Shown: piece after piece, positions 33,800-42,390 of the stretch
Layout: every line of letters starts with the position of its first letter
Numbering within the stretch: the first letter of the stretch is position 1
NCBI GenBank assembly: GCA_963705955.1
Contig: CAVPLH010000006.1
Coordinates: 372,001 to 436,000 of the forward strand
DNA length: 64,000 nucleotides
Reading direction: 5' to 3'
From: WHSW01 sp963705955
GTDB lineage: Bacteria; Actinomycetota; Thermoleophilia; Solirubrobacterales; 70-9
Position numbers and translations under genes: made by a program
Notes under the pieces: model-generated
Database searches by the model: none
What the model was told of the DNA's origin: nothing
What the model saw: only the letters and a program-made list of their open reading frames with translations

Positions 33800-34533
33800 G
33801 AGCGCCGGCTTCGCCTGGCCGGTGGCGATCGCCTGCGCCTCGGCGGCGACGCTCGGTCGCCTCCGGGCGAGTCGCCGTCGCGAGTCGGCCAACCGCGCCC
33901 TGCACGAGCTGCGCCGACCGCTGCAGGCGCTGGCGCTGGTCGCGCGCTCGGGTCCGCGGCCGCACGGCGATCAGCTCGGCCTCGCGCTCGAGGCGCTCGA
34001 CGATCTCGACCGCGCCATCAACGGCGCGCCGCCGCGGGTCCGCAGCGAGCGCGTCGATGTGCAGAGCCCTGGCCGAGCAGGCGGTGGCGCGGTGGCGCAC
34101 CCCCGCTGTCCTCGCCGGCAGGCGGCTCGAGCTCGCGTGGCGGGCCGGGGCGATCAGGGTCGCCTGCGATCCCGGCGCCCTCGGCCGTGCGCTCGACAAC
34201 CTGATCGCGAACTCGCTCGAGCACGGCAGCGGCCTCGTCCGGATCGAGGGCATCGTTCGTACCGGGCGCCTGCGGCTGGTGGTCGCCGACGGCTCCGACG
34301 CGGGCACGCCGGGCTCGGACGCGGTGTTCGCCGGCCCGGCGACGGCGTCGCGCCCGCGGGCCGGGCGGATCGTCGGCGGGGCCCGGGACCGGCGCCGCGG
34401 CCACGGCCTGCGGGTGGTGGCGGCGATCGCAGCCGAGCACGGAGGCCGGTTCGCCACCTGCCGCCACGAGACCGGGGCCAGCGCGGTGATCGAGCTGCCG
34501 CTCGCGGAGTCGCGCCTTCGCGACACGGGGTGA
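33780..34533 (+). CDS. Small sensor histidine kinase, frame changes once (+1)
   Basis: A short N-terminal hydrophobic stretch (FAWPVAIACASAATLG) precedes an H-box ANRALHELRRPLQALALVA, whose His should be phosphorylated. Near base 34060 the frame breaks and +1 continues ALAEQAVARW and the ATP-binding domain with N-box LDNLIANSLEHGSG, a degenerate G1 region and GHGLRVVAAIAAEHGG. About 250 residues rejoined, with no periplasmic sensor, so the stimulus is intracellular or partner-borne. Its stop overlaps the CpaB-like start (GTGA). Confidence 0.75.
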
Positions 34534-35202
34534 GCCGTCGCGCTCGCGCCGTCGCGTTTGCCGCCGCGGCGGCGCTCTGCGCCGGGCTCGCCGCCGCCGT
34601 GACCGGGGGCGCCGGGATCGATGCCGAGACGCGGTTCGGCGCGCTTCGCGACGTCGTCGTGACCAGCCGCCCGCTGCCCGCCGGCCGGCGACTGGACCGC
34701 GAGGCGATCGCCCGCTCGCTCGAGCTGCGGCGCGTCCCGGAGCGCTTCCTGCCGGCGGGCGCGCTCAGCGACCCGGCGCAGGCGCTCGGGCGAGCGCCCG
34801 CGGCGGCGATTCCCGCCGGCGCCTACCTGCTCGCCTTCGAGCTCGCCACACCCGGCGCCGGGCGCGAACGGGCGCCGCGGATCGGCGCCGGGCGGCGGCC
34901 GGTCGAGATCGCGGTCCAGGGGGCCGGCGCCGCTCGCGGGCTCGTCGAACGGCCCGGGCCGCAGGGTTGACGTCGTGGTCACGACCGAGCCCGGGCCGAC
35001 CGCCGCCGGACGCACCTATGTCGCCGCCCGTGGCGTCGGGTTGCTCGATCTGCGCCCGGCGGGCGCCGGCTCGGGCGGCGACGTCCTCGCCGGCCCGGAG
35101 TCCGAAGCGTGGATCGCCACCCTGGCGCTGACCCGCGGCCAGGCTCTGCGGCTGATCCACGCCCAGAGCTTCGCCCGCGACGTCCGCCTGATCGGGCGCT
35201 GA
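34530..35202 (+). CDS. cpaB: CpaB/RcpC-like SAF-domain pilus assembly protein, frame changes once (+1)
   Basis: A GTG start overlaps the kinase stop. The product has an N-terminal anchor helix (AVAFAAAAALCAGLAAAV), then a SAF domain: VVVTSRPLPAGRRLDREAI, RRVPERFLPAG and AAAIPAGAYLL. After ARGLV (about base 34945) the frame breaks; the +1 frame gives NGPGRRVDVVVTTEPGP, the RcpC-like domain of CpaB, and ends with ALTRGQALRLIHAQSFAR. About 223 residues. CpaB proteins act in Flp/Tad pilus assembly at the cell envelope. Known Tad partners (cpaF, tadB, tadC) lie 2.5 kb downstream. Confidence 0.75.
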
Positions 35203-35241
35203 GCGCCCGACGCCCAGATGCGATTAGCCTCAGAGGTCGGG

Positions 35242-36270
35242 ATGCGCAGGGTGGCGGCGAAACGCGCGGCGACGGTGGCGGTCGCGGCACTGGCGCTGCT
35301 CGGCGCCGGCTGTCTCGGTGGTTGCGGCGGCGGCGAACCGGCGTCCGATTCCGAGCCGACCGGTTTCGCCGCGGTGCTCGCCGGCGTCGGCGGCGGCGGC
35401 GAGAACGGCTCGCTCGGCGTCGGCTGGGTCGACGAGCGCGCTGCAGCCGAGCTCGACCCGCGGACGCGCGCCGAGCTCGAGCGGGCGCTGGGTCCGAACG
35501 CAGATACGGTCGTCGAGCAGGCGCCGGCGCTGCGGCGGCGCTTCGGGCTCGATCCCCGTGCGGCGACGGCGCTCGTCTCGCTCGGTGGTTCGTACGCGTT
35601 CGGGCTCCGGCTCGACGGCGTCGGAGCCCCGGGTCTGCGGCGAGCGCTGATCGCCGCCGGGGCTCGGGCACGAGACGCGGAGGGAACCGAGCTGCTGCGG
35701 ATCGGCAACTACGCCGAGGTCCCCGAGCCGCTGCTGCGAGCGGGCATCAACGGCCTCGGAGCCCGCGATGCGTTCGCCCCGGACAGCACCGTGCTCGCGA
35801 TCTCCGAGACGGCCCGCGCGGCGCTCCTCGGTAGGGGGGGCGTGCTGCTCGAGCAGCCGGTCTATGCGCAGGCCGCGAGCTGCCTCGGCGACGTGATCGC
35901 GGCCCGCCTGGTGCCCGCCAAGCTCGTGCTCTCGACCGAGCTCGCCACCGACCTCGTGGCGGTCGGTGTCGAGCGGTCGACGGGCCCCGGGCCGCCGCAC
36001 CGCGAGGTCCTCTGCCTGCTCGGCGGCGCCGCGGCCGACGCCAACCGCCTCGCGGCGGCGCTCAGCGACTCCCTCGATCCGGCGGCGCGTGACCCGCGCT
36101 CGGGGGCACGGATCGGAGCCGACGTCTCGCGGGTCAGCGTCGAGCGGCCGGCGGGCGAGGTCGAGCAGGTCCGCGCCCAACTCACCCTCGCGCCCGGGGC
36201 CCGGCCGGGCTTCGTCTTCGACGTGCTCGCGGCCGGCAGCCTTCCCGCCTATCTCACTCCGGGCGGCTGA
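35242..36270 (+). CDS. Putative lipoprotein of unknown function
   Basis: The ATG at 35242 follows CAGAGGTCGGG; another in-frame ATG at 35218 adds eight residues. The 342-residue product has a lipoprotein signal (ATVAVAALALLGAGCLGGCG) and a 300-residue extracellular domain with alternating helices and strands (for example RTRAELERALGPNADTVVEQAPALRRRFG). I do not recognise it with confidence. Its place 39 bases after cpaB suggests a link with the envelope or pilus system. The 3' end overlaps the convergent macro-domain gene by 17 bases. Confidence 0.65.
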   Translation: MRRVAAKRAATVAVAALALLGAGCLGGCGGGEPASDSEPTGFAAVLAGVGGGGENGSLGVGWVDERAAAELDPRTRAELERALGPNADTVVEQAPALRRRFGLDPRAATALVSLGGSYAFGLRLDGVGAPGLRRALIAAGARARDAEGTELLRIGNYAEVPEPLLRAGINGLGARDAFAPDSTVLAISETARAALLGRGGVLLEQPVYAQAASCLGDVIAARLVPAKLVLSTELATDLVAVGVERSTGPGPPHREVLCLLGGAAADANRLAAALSDSLDPAARDPRSGARIGADVSRVSVERPAGEVEQVRAQLTLAPGARPGFVFDVLAAGSLPAYLTPGG

Positions 36271-36760
36271 GCTCGGCCTCGAACGCCTCCCGGGCGCGGT
36301 CGCCGAAGACACAGAAAACGATCCGCTCGAGGCCCGAATCGGCGCCGAGGTGGAGCCGCGCCTGCTCGACCTCGATCCGCGCGGCCTCGGCGACCGGAAA
36401 ACCGCCGACCCCGGTCCCGAACGCGACCAGGCCGAGCGACCGGGCGCCGAGCTCGTCGGCGAGCCGCAGCGTCGCTGCGGTGGCCTCCCCGATCACCTTC
36501 GCCGAGGTCGGCCCGCCGAGCCGCATCGTCGCGGCGTGGATCACCCAACGAGCCGGAAGCTCGCCGGCGTCGGTCGCGACCGCCCCGCCGAGCTCGATCG
36601 GCGCGAGGCGATTCGACTCCTCCTGGATCGAGGCACCGCCGGCCCGGACGATCGCCCCCGCGACCCCGCCGCCGTGGGCGAGGTCGGTGTTCGCCGCGTT
36701 CGCGATCGCATCGACCTCGAGCCGGGTGATGTCTCCCTCGACCACCTCGATCCGCGTCAC
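36254..36760 (-). CDS. Macro-domain protein (ADP-ribose / O-acetyl-ADP-ribose hydrolase type)
   Basis: The 168-residue protein is a single macro domain: IEVVEGDITRLEVDAIANAANTDLAHGGGVAGAI at the start carries the Asn and the glycine loop of MacroD-type deacetylases; VIHAATMRLGG and LGLVAFGTGVGGFP complete the ADP-ribose pocket. GTG at 36760 is chosen because the upstream 29 codons of the open frame are not family-like and TATGCT lies 6 bases before this GTG (leaderless). Role probably in removal of ADP-ribose or its acetyl esters. Confidence 0.88.
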   Translation of the reverse strand: MTRIEVVEGDITRLEVDAIANAANTDLAHGGGVAGAIVRAGGASIQEESNRLAPIELGGAVATDAGELPARWVIHAATMRLGGPTSAKVIGEATAATLRLADELGARSLGLVAFGTGVGGFPVAEAARIEVEQARLHLGADSGLERIVFCVFGDRAREAFEAELSRPE

Positions 36761-36785
36761 CGGCCGAGCATAGCCTCGCCACCGC

Positions 36786-37544
36786 CTAGACGATCGCGGC
36801 GGCGATGCTGAGCAGACCGGCGATTGCGGCGGCGGCGAGCGCGGCACGGTGGTGGGTGGCGTCGTCGAGGCGCCGGAAGACCGCCGCCCCGAACCGATGG
36901 CCGATCAGCAGCGCAGGGACGCAGCCGAGCAGCACCCATGCCTCCGGGAGGGCTCGCCCGGAGCCGAGCACGGCGAGGACCACCGCGGTCGCGAGCACGG
37001 AGAGGCCGAGCAGGCCGGCGGCGAGTGAGTCGCGAAGCCGCGCCCCTCGGAGCCCGAGCCTGGTGAAAACGAGAACGAGCACCGGGCCGTTGACGCTCAC
37101 CGAGGTCGTCAGCGCGCCCGCCACGAACCCGCCGGCGACCTCGATCGCCGTGCCGCCACCGCGCCGATCGACGGCGGCCGGCCGCTGCGATCCTGCGAAC
37201 GCCTGGATCACGGCGCCGGCGAGCACGATCAGGCCGACCGCGATCTGCAGCAGCGCGCGGTCGGCGTGGGTGAGCAGCCAGAGGCCGGCCAGCGTCCCGG
37301 GCGCCGCCGCGATCAGCAGCAGCCCGATCTGCCGTGACTCGACCTCGGCGCTGCGGCGCTCGCCGAACAGGACGAGGCAGTTGATCGCGATCCCGAGCAG
37401 CAGCACCAGCGTCACCGCCGGTTCGGGCTCGAACGCCGCGAAGGCAGCCGGAGCGACGAAGAAGGCGAACCCGAACCCGATCGCCGCCTGCACGGACATC
37501 CCGACCAGAACGGCTGCGAAGAGGAGCAGGTCGAGGGCGCTCAC
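36786..37544 (-). CDS. TSUP-family (TauE/SafE) anion permease
   Basis: The 252-residue membrane protein has the TSUP layout of two 3-4 helix repeats: FAAVLVGMSVQAAIGFGFAF with the conserved G-x-G-x-G-F-like motif in the first, and AGGFVAGALTTSVSVNGPVLVLVF in the second. TSUP proteins carry sulfite, sulfoacetate or other sulfur-containing anions. The GTG start has TATGCT 6 bases upstream, the same leaderless layout as the macro gene, so the two same-strand neighbours probably start separately. Confidence 0.85.
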   Translation of the reverse strand: MSALDLLLFAAVLVGMSVQAAIGFGFAFFVAPAAFAAFEPEPAVTLVLLLGIAINCLVLFGERRSAEVESRQIGLLLIAAAPGTLAGLWLLTHADRALLQIAVGLIVLAGAVIQAFAGSQRPAAVDRRGGGTAIEVAGGFVAGALTTSVSVNGPVLVLVFTRLGLRGARLRDSLAAGLLGLSVLATAVVLAVLGSGRALPEAWVLLGCVPALLIGHRFGAAVFRRLDDATHHRAALAAAAIAGLLSIAAAIV

Positions 37545-37730
37545 CGCGGGAGCATAGGCGGCGCCACCGAACAGGCCGGGGAGAGACGACGGCCGCCGTG
37601 ACCTCTAACGGATATCGCCTCCCCGGACGATCACGCACGCGTTCTCGCCGCCGACCTGAGGCTGCGGCTCGTCGACCGGCGCCGTGCCGCGGCGAGCGCC
37701 GGTGAGCCCGCGGGCGAGCTCGAGCCTGCG

Positions 37731-38747
37731 GTGCGCGAGCTCGTCGACGACGCGGCCGCGATCCTCTCGCGGCGACGGCGTGAGCAGATCGTCGATCTGA
37801 TCCTTCGCGACACCGTCGGGCTCGGCCCGCTGGAGGAGCTGCTCGCGGATCCCGAGGTCGAGGAGGTGATGGTCAACGGCCACGAGACGGTCTACGTCGA
37901 GCGCCGCGGACGAATCGAGCGCAGCGAGGTGAGCTTCGACTCCGAGCGTGCCCTGCGCGACGCGATCGAGCGGATCCTCGCCCCGGCCGGCCGGCGAGTC
38001 GACGAGCTCAATCCGATGGCCGACGCGCGGCTCGCCGACGGCTCGCGGGTCAATGTCGTGATCCCGCCGCTGGCGGTCGACGGGCCGGCGCTGTCGGTCC
38101 GGCGCTTCGCCGCCAGCCGCCCCGACCCCGAGGCGCTGACCCTCTCCGGGACCCTGACGCCCGAGGTCCGCGACCTGCTCGCCGACGCCGTGCGCTCGCG
38201 GCGCAGCATCCTCGTCTCGGGCGGTACCGGGGTCGGGAAGACGACCCTGCTCAACGCTCTCTCGGCCTGGATCGGCCGCGACGAGCGGGTGGTCACGATC
38301 GAGGACGCGGCCGAGCTCCGGTTGCGCCAGCCGCACGTTGTCCGGCTCGAGAGCCGCCCGGCATCGGTCGAGGGCCGCGGGGAGGTGACGATCCGCGACC
38401 TGCTTCGGAACGCACTCCGCATGCGCCCCGACCGGATCGTGATCGGTGAGGTCCGCGGGCCGGAGGCGCTCGACCTGCTGACCGCTCTCAACACCGGCCA
38501 CGAGGGGGCACTGTCGACCGTGCACGCGAACAGCCCCGAGGACGCCCTGCGTCGGATCGAGACGCTCGCCCTGATGGCGGGCGTCGGCCTCCCGCACGAG
38601 GCGGTCCGAGAGCAGCTCGCGCGCGGGATCGGAGTCGTCGTGCAGATGGCCCGCTCCCGCGAAGGCGTTCGCCGCGTCACAGAGGTGGCGGAGGTCCGGC
38701 GGGCCGCCGCCGGGGTCGGGGTCCGCGAGCTCTGGAAGCGTCGGTGA
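37731..38747 (+). CDS. cpaF: CpaF/TadA-type secretion ATPase
   Basis: From the GTG at 37731 the 338-residue protein holds the catalytic core of a GspE-superfamily ATPase: VEEVMVNGHETVYVERRG, Walker A SGGTGVGKTTLLNAL, Asp box VTIEDAAELRL, Walker B DRIVIGEVRGPEALDLL and the His box STVHANSPEDAL. It energises Flp pilus assembly. The usual N-terminal helix is missing here but is visible upstream: DHARVLAADLRLRLVDRR is in frame back to 37602 without a start, and a GTG at 37598 in another frame reads TSNGYRLP. A one-base change near 37622 probably splits the true gene. Confidence 0.85.
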   Translation: MRELVDDAAAILSRRRREQIVDLILRDTVGLGPLEELLADPEVEEVMVNGHETVYVERRGRIERSEVSFDSERALRDAIERILAPAGRRVDELNPMADARLADGSRVNVVIPPLAVDGPALSVRRFAASRPDPEALTLSGTLTPEVRDLLADAVRSRRSILVSGGTGVGKTTLLNALSAWIGRDERVVTIEDAAELRLRQPHVVRLESRPASVEGRGEVTIRDLLRNALRMRPDRIVIGEVRGPEALDLLTALNTGHEGALSTVHANSPEDALRRIETLALMAGVGLPHEAVREQLARGIGVVVQMARSREGVRRVTEVAEVRRAAAGVGVRELWKRR

Positions 38748-39601
38748 CCGCGCCCGGGGCGGTCGGCGTCGCGCTCGCCGCGACCGCGGGCGGGCTCGGG
38801 GCGATCGCGGCACGTGAGGCGATCGTCGCAACCCCGATCGCGGGCCGCTGGCTCGCCGAGGCGGTGGAGCCGCTGCGTCGCGCCGGCCGCGAGGGATACG
38901 CTCCGACCGAGTCCGAGCGGCGGCGCCTCGCGGTGCTCGGGACGGCGGCGATGCTGGCCGTCGGGCTGCTCGTTCTCGGCCCGGGCCCGGCGCCGTTTCT
39001 CGCCGCCGCGGGCCCCGCCGTCGCCGCGTCGCTGGTCGCCCGCCGCCGCGATGCGTACCGCCGCGCGGTCGACCGCGGCATCCCGGGCGTCGCGCTCGCC
39101 GTCGCCGACGCGCTCGGCGCCGGTCGCTCGGCGCGCGCCGCGCTCGAGTCCGCACCGGGATCGCTCGAGGGTCCGCCGGCGCGCGAAATGGAGCGAGTCC
39201 GAGCCGAGCTCGCCCTCGGCGCGCCGACCCGCGACGCACTCGAGGCTCTCCGAGACCGGGTCGCCTCGTCCCGGGTCGACTCGTTCGCCGCCGCGCTGCT
39301 CTCCCAGCAGCTCGCCGGGGGCGACCTGGCGACCCTGCTGCGCCGTTTCGCGGCGGCCGCGGCCGATCGCGACCGCACCGAGGCCGACGCCCGATCGGCG
39401 ACCGCCCAGGCGCGCTTCACCGGGCTGCTGGTCGTCGCGATGCCGGCCGCCGCCGCCCTGCTCGCGGAGCTGCTCGAGCCCGGGTTCGTCGGCGGGCTGC
39501 TCACCAGCCCGGCGGCGGCGACCCTGTTGGCCGCGGCCGCGGCATTGCAGCTGATCGGCTTCGCCGCGATCCGCCGCCTCGGCGCGCCGAGGGCCGAATG
39601 A
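38744..39601 (+). CDS. tadB: TadB-like pilus/type II secretion inner-membrane protein
   Basis: Starts on a GTG overlapping the cpaF stop. The 285-residue protein has a T2SSF domain (VDRGIPGVALAVADALGAGRSARAALE ... AAALLSQQLAGGDLATLLRRFA), flanked by membrane helices near residues 65-100 and two at the C-terminus. It follows the TadB pattern of cytoplasmic helical domain between hydrophobic pairs. Forms the membrane platform driven by CpaF. Confidence 0.85.
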   Translation: MTAPGAVGVALAATAGGLGAIAAREAIVATPIAGRWLAEAVEPLRRAGREGYAPTESERRRLAVLGTAAMLAVGLLVLGPGPAPFLAAAGPAVAASLVARRRDAYRRAVDRGIPGVALAVADALGAGRSARAALESAPGSLEGPPAREMERVRAELALGAPTRDALEALRDRVASSRVDSFAAALLSQQLAGGDLATLLRRFAAAAADRDRTEADARSATAQARFTGLLVVAMPAAAALLAELLEPGFVGGLLTSPAAATLLAAAAALQLIGFAAIRRLGAPRAE

Positions 39602-40434
39602 CTGCGCTGCTCGCGGCGGCGACCGTGCTGCTTGCGTTCGCGGCCGCGTGGGAGCTGATCGGCGGGGTCGGCGAGCGGGTGGCGGATGGCACCAGGGCGG
39701 CGCTGTCGGCGGCGTCCGGCGGGCGCCTGCAAAGCGTCGAGGAGATCGGAGCGCGGCTGCGGGTCTCGGAGCGGATCTGCCGCGCCGGCCTCTCCGGACG
39801 GCTCGCTCCACGGACCGTGATCGCCGCGAAGCTGCTCGGCGTCGGCTGCGGCGCCCTCGTCGCGGCCGCCGTCGCACCCGCGGTCGGCTCGAGGATCGGC
39901 CTCGTCGTCGGCTGCGGCCTGCTCGCCGGCGGTTTCCTGGCCCCGGATGCGTTGCTCGAGCGAGCCGCGCGCCGGCGCCGCGACCGACTCGTCGCCGCGC
40001 TGCCGGACGCGCTCGACATGCTCGCGGTCGGGGCAGCCTCGGGCCGGCCTCCGCCGACGGTGTTCGGCGAGATCGCGCGCGGCACCGCGGGCCCGCTCGC
40101 GGTCGAGCTCGGCGCGACCGTCGCCACGATCGAGTGTGGCGCCGCGACGACTGACGCGATCGATGCGCTGCGGGAGCGGGTCGGCGGGGCGGAGGTGGGC
40201 GCCCTCGCGGCCGCGATCGAGCGTTCGCGGCGCTACGGCTCTCCGCTGGCCGAACAACTTCATCTGCAGGCGACGGCGCTGCGGCGCGATGCGCGCCGGC
40301 GGATCGAGGACCGGGCAGCCCGCGCAGCGCCGAAGATCCAGCTCGTCGTCGCGCTCGTCCTCGTGCCCTCGGTGCTGCTGATGATCCTGGCGGCGATCGT
40401 CGCCCACTCGGACGCCCTTTTTGCCCAGTTCTGA
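39598..40434 (+). CDS. tadC: TadC-like pilus/type II secretion inner-membrane protein
   Basis: ATGA-coupled to tadB. The 278-residue protein has the second T2SSF domain (LPDALDMLAVGAASGRPPPTVFGEIA ... EVGALAAAIERSRRYGSPLAEQLHLQA), an N-terminal helix, a middle hairpin and a C-terminal helix (IQLVVALVLVPSVLLMILAAI). The order cpaF-tadB-tadC is that of Tad loci. No pilin, TadE/F or CpaE gene follows in this window; glucokinase begins 26 bases on. Confidence 0.85.
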   Translation: MTALLAAATVLLAFAAAWELIGGVGERVADGTRAALSAASGGRLQSVEEIGARLRVSERICRAGLSGRLAPRTVIAAKLLGVGCGALVAAAVAPAVGSRIGLVVGCGLLAGGFLAPDALLERAARRRRDRLVAALPDALDMLAVGAASGRPPPTVFGEIARGTAGPLAVELGATVATIECGAATTDAIDALRERVGGAEVGALAAAIERSRRYGSPLAEQLHLQATALRRDARRRIEDRAARAAPKIQLVVALVLVPSVLLMILAAIVAHSDALFAQF

Positions 40435-40459
40435 GCGCCCGGTGCAATAGTCTCGCGCC

Positions 40460-41446
40460 GTGCACGCGAAGGCTTCCAACGGCGTTCTGCGTGGCGGCAT
40501 CGACCTCGGCGGCACCAAGATCCAGGCGGCGATCGTCACCGTCGAGGGCGAGGTCACGGCGCAGGCGCGACGCCCGACGCCGACCGAGGGCGGACCCGCC
40601 GACGTGGCGTCGGAGATGGAGCATGCGCTCGCCGAGGCGGCCGAGGCGGCGGGCGTGCAGACCGACTCGCTGGCCGGAATCGGGGTCGGCTCGCCAGGCG
40701 ACTCCGACGAGCGGACCGGCAACGTCTCCGAGGCGCGGAACCTCCCGGGCTGGACGGGAAGCTTTCCGCTCGGCCCGACGCTTGCCGACGCTCTCGGGGC
40801 GCCGGTGCGGATCGCGAACGATGTCGATGTCGCCACCAACGCGGAGTTCAAGCTCGGGGCCGGGAAGCCGTACGGGTCGATCCTCGGGGTCTTCTGGGGC
40901 ACCGGGGTCGGCGGCGGCCTGATCCTCGACGGCAAGCGGTGGATCGGGCGCGGCGCGGCGGGTGAGATCGGCCACATGGTCATCAAGGAGGGCGGGGCGC
41001 GCTGTCCGTGCGGCCGCCGGGGCTGCATGGAGGCCTATGCGGGCCGCGGCGCAATGGAGGCGAAGGCGCGCCGCGACCACGCCGCCGGCGAGCCGACGAA
41101 GCTCTTCGAGATCATGGAGGAGCACGGACGGGACCGCCTCTCGAGCGGGGTCTGGGAGCGAGCGCTGAAGCATTCCGACCCGCTCGCCGAGAAGCTGATG
41201 AAGCGCGCCCTGCGGGCGCTCGGCGCCGGGATCGCCTCGGCGGTCAACCTGCTCGACCCCGAGGCGGTGATCATCGGCGGCGGGCTCGGGGTGCGGTTCG
41301 GACAGCCGTACGTCGAGAGGATCGCCAAGCATATGCACCCGCACCTGTTCGTAGACGACGATCCGGCGCCGATGTTCGTCGCCTCGCTCGGCGACCTCGG
41401 AGGTGCGATCGGCGCCTCGCTTCTGTTCGACGATCCAGCGCCCTGA
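40460..41446 (+). CDS. glk: ROK-family glucokinase
   Basis: The 328-residue kinase has the ATP phosphate motif GIDLGGTKIQAAIV, the sugar-binding Asp in IANDVDVATNAE, and the ROK zinc motif CPCGRRGCMEAY with the preceding GEIGHMVI. It should phosphorylate glucose to glucose-6-phosphate, feeding the pentose-phosphate genes that follow. The GTG start has TAGTCT 6 bases upstream and no ribosome site. It is coupled to the next gene by a TGATG overlap. Confidence 0.9.
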   Translation: MHAKASNGVLRGGIDLGGTKIQAAIVTVEGEVTAQARRPTPTEGGPADVASEMEHALAEAAEAAGVQTDSLAGIGVGSPGDSDERTGNVSEARNLPGWTGSFPLGPTLADALGAPVRIANDVDVATNAEFKLGAGKPYGSILGVFWGTGVGGGLILDGKRWIGRGAAGEIGHMVIKEGGARCPCGRRGCMEAYAGRGAMEAKARRDHAAGEPTKLFEIMEEHGRDRLSSGVWERALKHSDPLAEKLMKRALRALGAGIASAVNLLDPEAVIIGGGLGVRFGQPYVERIAKHMHPHLFVDDDPAPMFVASLGDLGGAIGASLLFDDPAP

Positions 41447-42390
41447 TGCGCGCGGTCGTGCTGCGCGGGTTCGGAGGGCCGGAGGTCCTCCGCCTCGAGC
41501 AGGCCGACCGGCCCGAGCCGATTCCGACCGAGGTCCTGGTCCGGGTTCGCGCCGCCGGTATCAACCCGGTCGACGCGAAGACGCGCGCCGGCCGCGGCAT
41601 GGCCGCGGCGCTCGGCGAGCCGCCGCTGATCCTCGGCTGGGACGTTGCCGGCGTGGTCGAGGAGGTCGGCGCCGGAGTGACCCGGTTCGCTCCCGGCGAC
41701 GAGGTCTTCGGGATGCCGTGGTTTCCGCGGCAGGCGGGCGCCTACGCCGAGTACGTGACCGCGCCCTCGCGGCACTTCGCGCCGCTGCCCCACGGGCTCA
41801 CGGTCGCCCAGGCGGCGGGATTGCCGCTCGCCGGGCTCACCGCCTGGCAGGCGCTCGTCGATCTCGCCTCCATCACGGACGGCGACCGTGTCCTCGTCCA
41901 CGCGGCCGCCGGCGGGGTCGGCCACCTCGCGGTGCAGATCGCGAAGGCGCGCGGGGCCCACGTGTTCGCTACCGCCCGCGGCGCCAATCACGACTTCCTC
42001 CGCGAGCTCGGCGTCGACGAGCCGATCGACTACACCGAGCAGCGCTTCGAGCAGGCGGCGGCCGATCTCGACGTCGTCGTCGACCTGATCGGGACCGAGG
42101 AGTACGGGCTGCGCTCGCTCGGGGCGCTGCGCGAGGGCGGCCTGCTGATCGCCGTCCCGAGCGGGACCAACGAAAACGTGATCTCTGCCGCCAGGGCCTC
42201 CAAACGCCGGGTCAGCGGGATCCTCGTCGAGCCCGACCTCGGGGGCCTGCGCGGGCTGGCAGAGCTGGTCGCCGCGTGCAGGCTGACGGTCGCGGTCGCG
42301 GCGCAGTACTCGCTCGGCGACGCCGCCGTCGCGCACGGGGCGATCGAGAGCGGCCACACCCGGGGCAAGCTCGTGCTGATCGTCGACTAG
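41446..42390 (+). CDS. Quinone-oxidoreductase-like MDR protein
   Basis: The 314-residue protein starts MRAVVLRGFGGPEVLRLEQ and has AAGINPVDAKTRAG and the NADPH loop VHAAAGGVGHLAVQIAKA. It lacks structural zinc cysteines, so it is a quinone or enone reductase rather than an alcohol dehydrogenase. It overlaps the glucokinase stop by one base and converges on zwf with a shared CTAG stop. A role linked to NADPH from the pentose-phosphate pathway is possible but only inferred from position. Confidence 0.85.
   Translation: MRAVVLRGFGGPEVLRLEQADRPEPIPTEVLVRVRAAGINPVDAKTRAGRGMAAALGEPPLILGWDVAGVVEEVGAGVTRFAPGDEVFGMPWFPRQAGAYAEYVTAPSRHFAPLPHGLTVAQAAGLPLAGLTAWQALVDLASITDGDRVLVHAAAGGVGHLAVQIAKARGAHVFATARGANHDFLRELGVDEPIDYTEQRFEQAAADLDVVVDLIGTEEYGLRSLGALREGGLLIAVPSGTNENVISAARASKRRVSGILVEPDLGGLRGLAELVAACRLTVAVAAQYSLGDAAVAHGAIESGHTRGKLVLIVD

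Noticed and set aside
37892..41344. A 1,150-codon open frame on the minus strand opposite cpaF, tadB, tadC and glk.
   Set aside because: It is the mirror of GC3-biased genes on the plus strand. Its translation is Arg/Ala/Pro-rich with no family motifs, while the plus-strand genes have full catalytic signatures.
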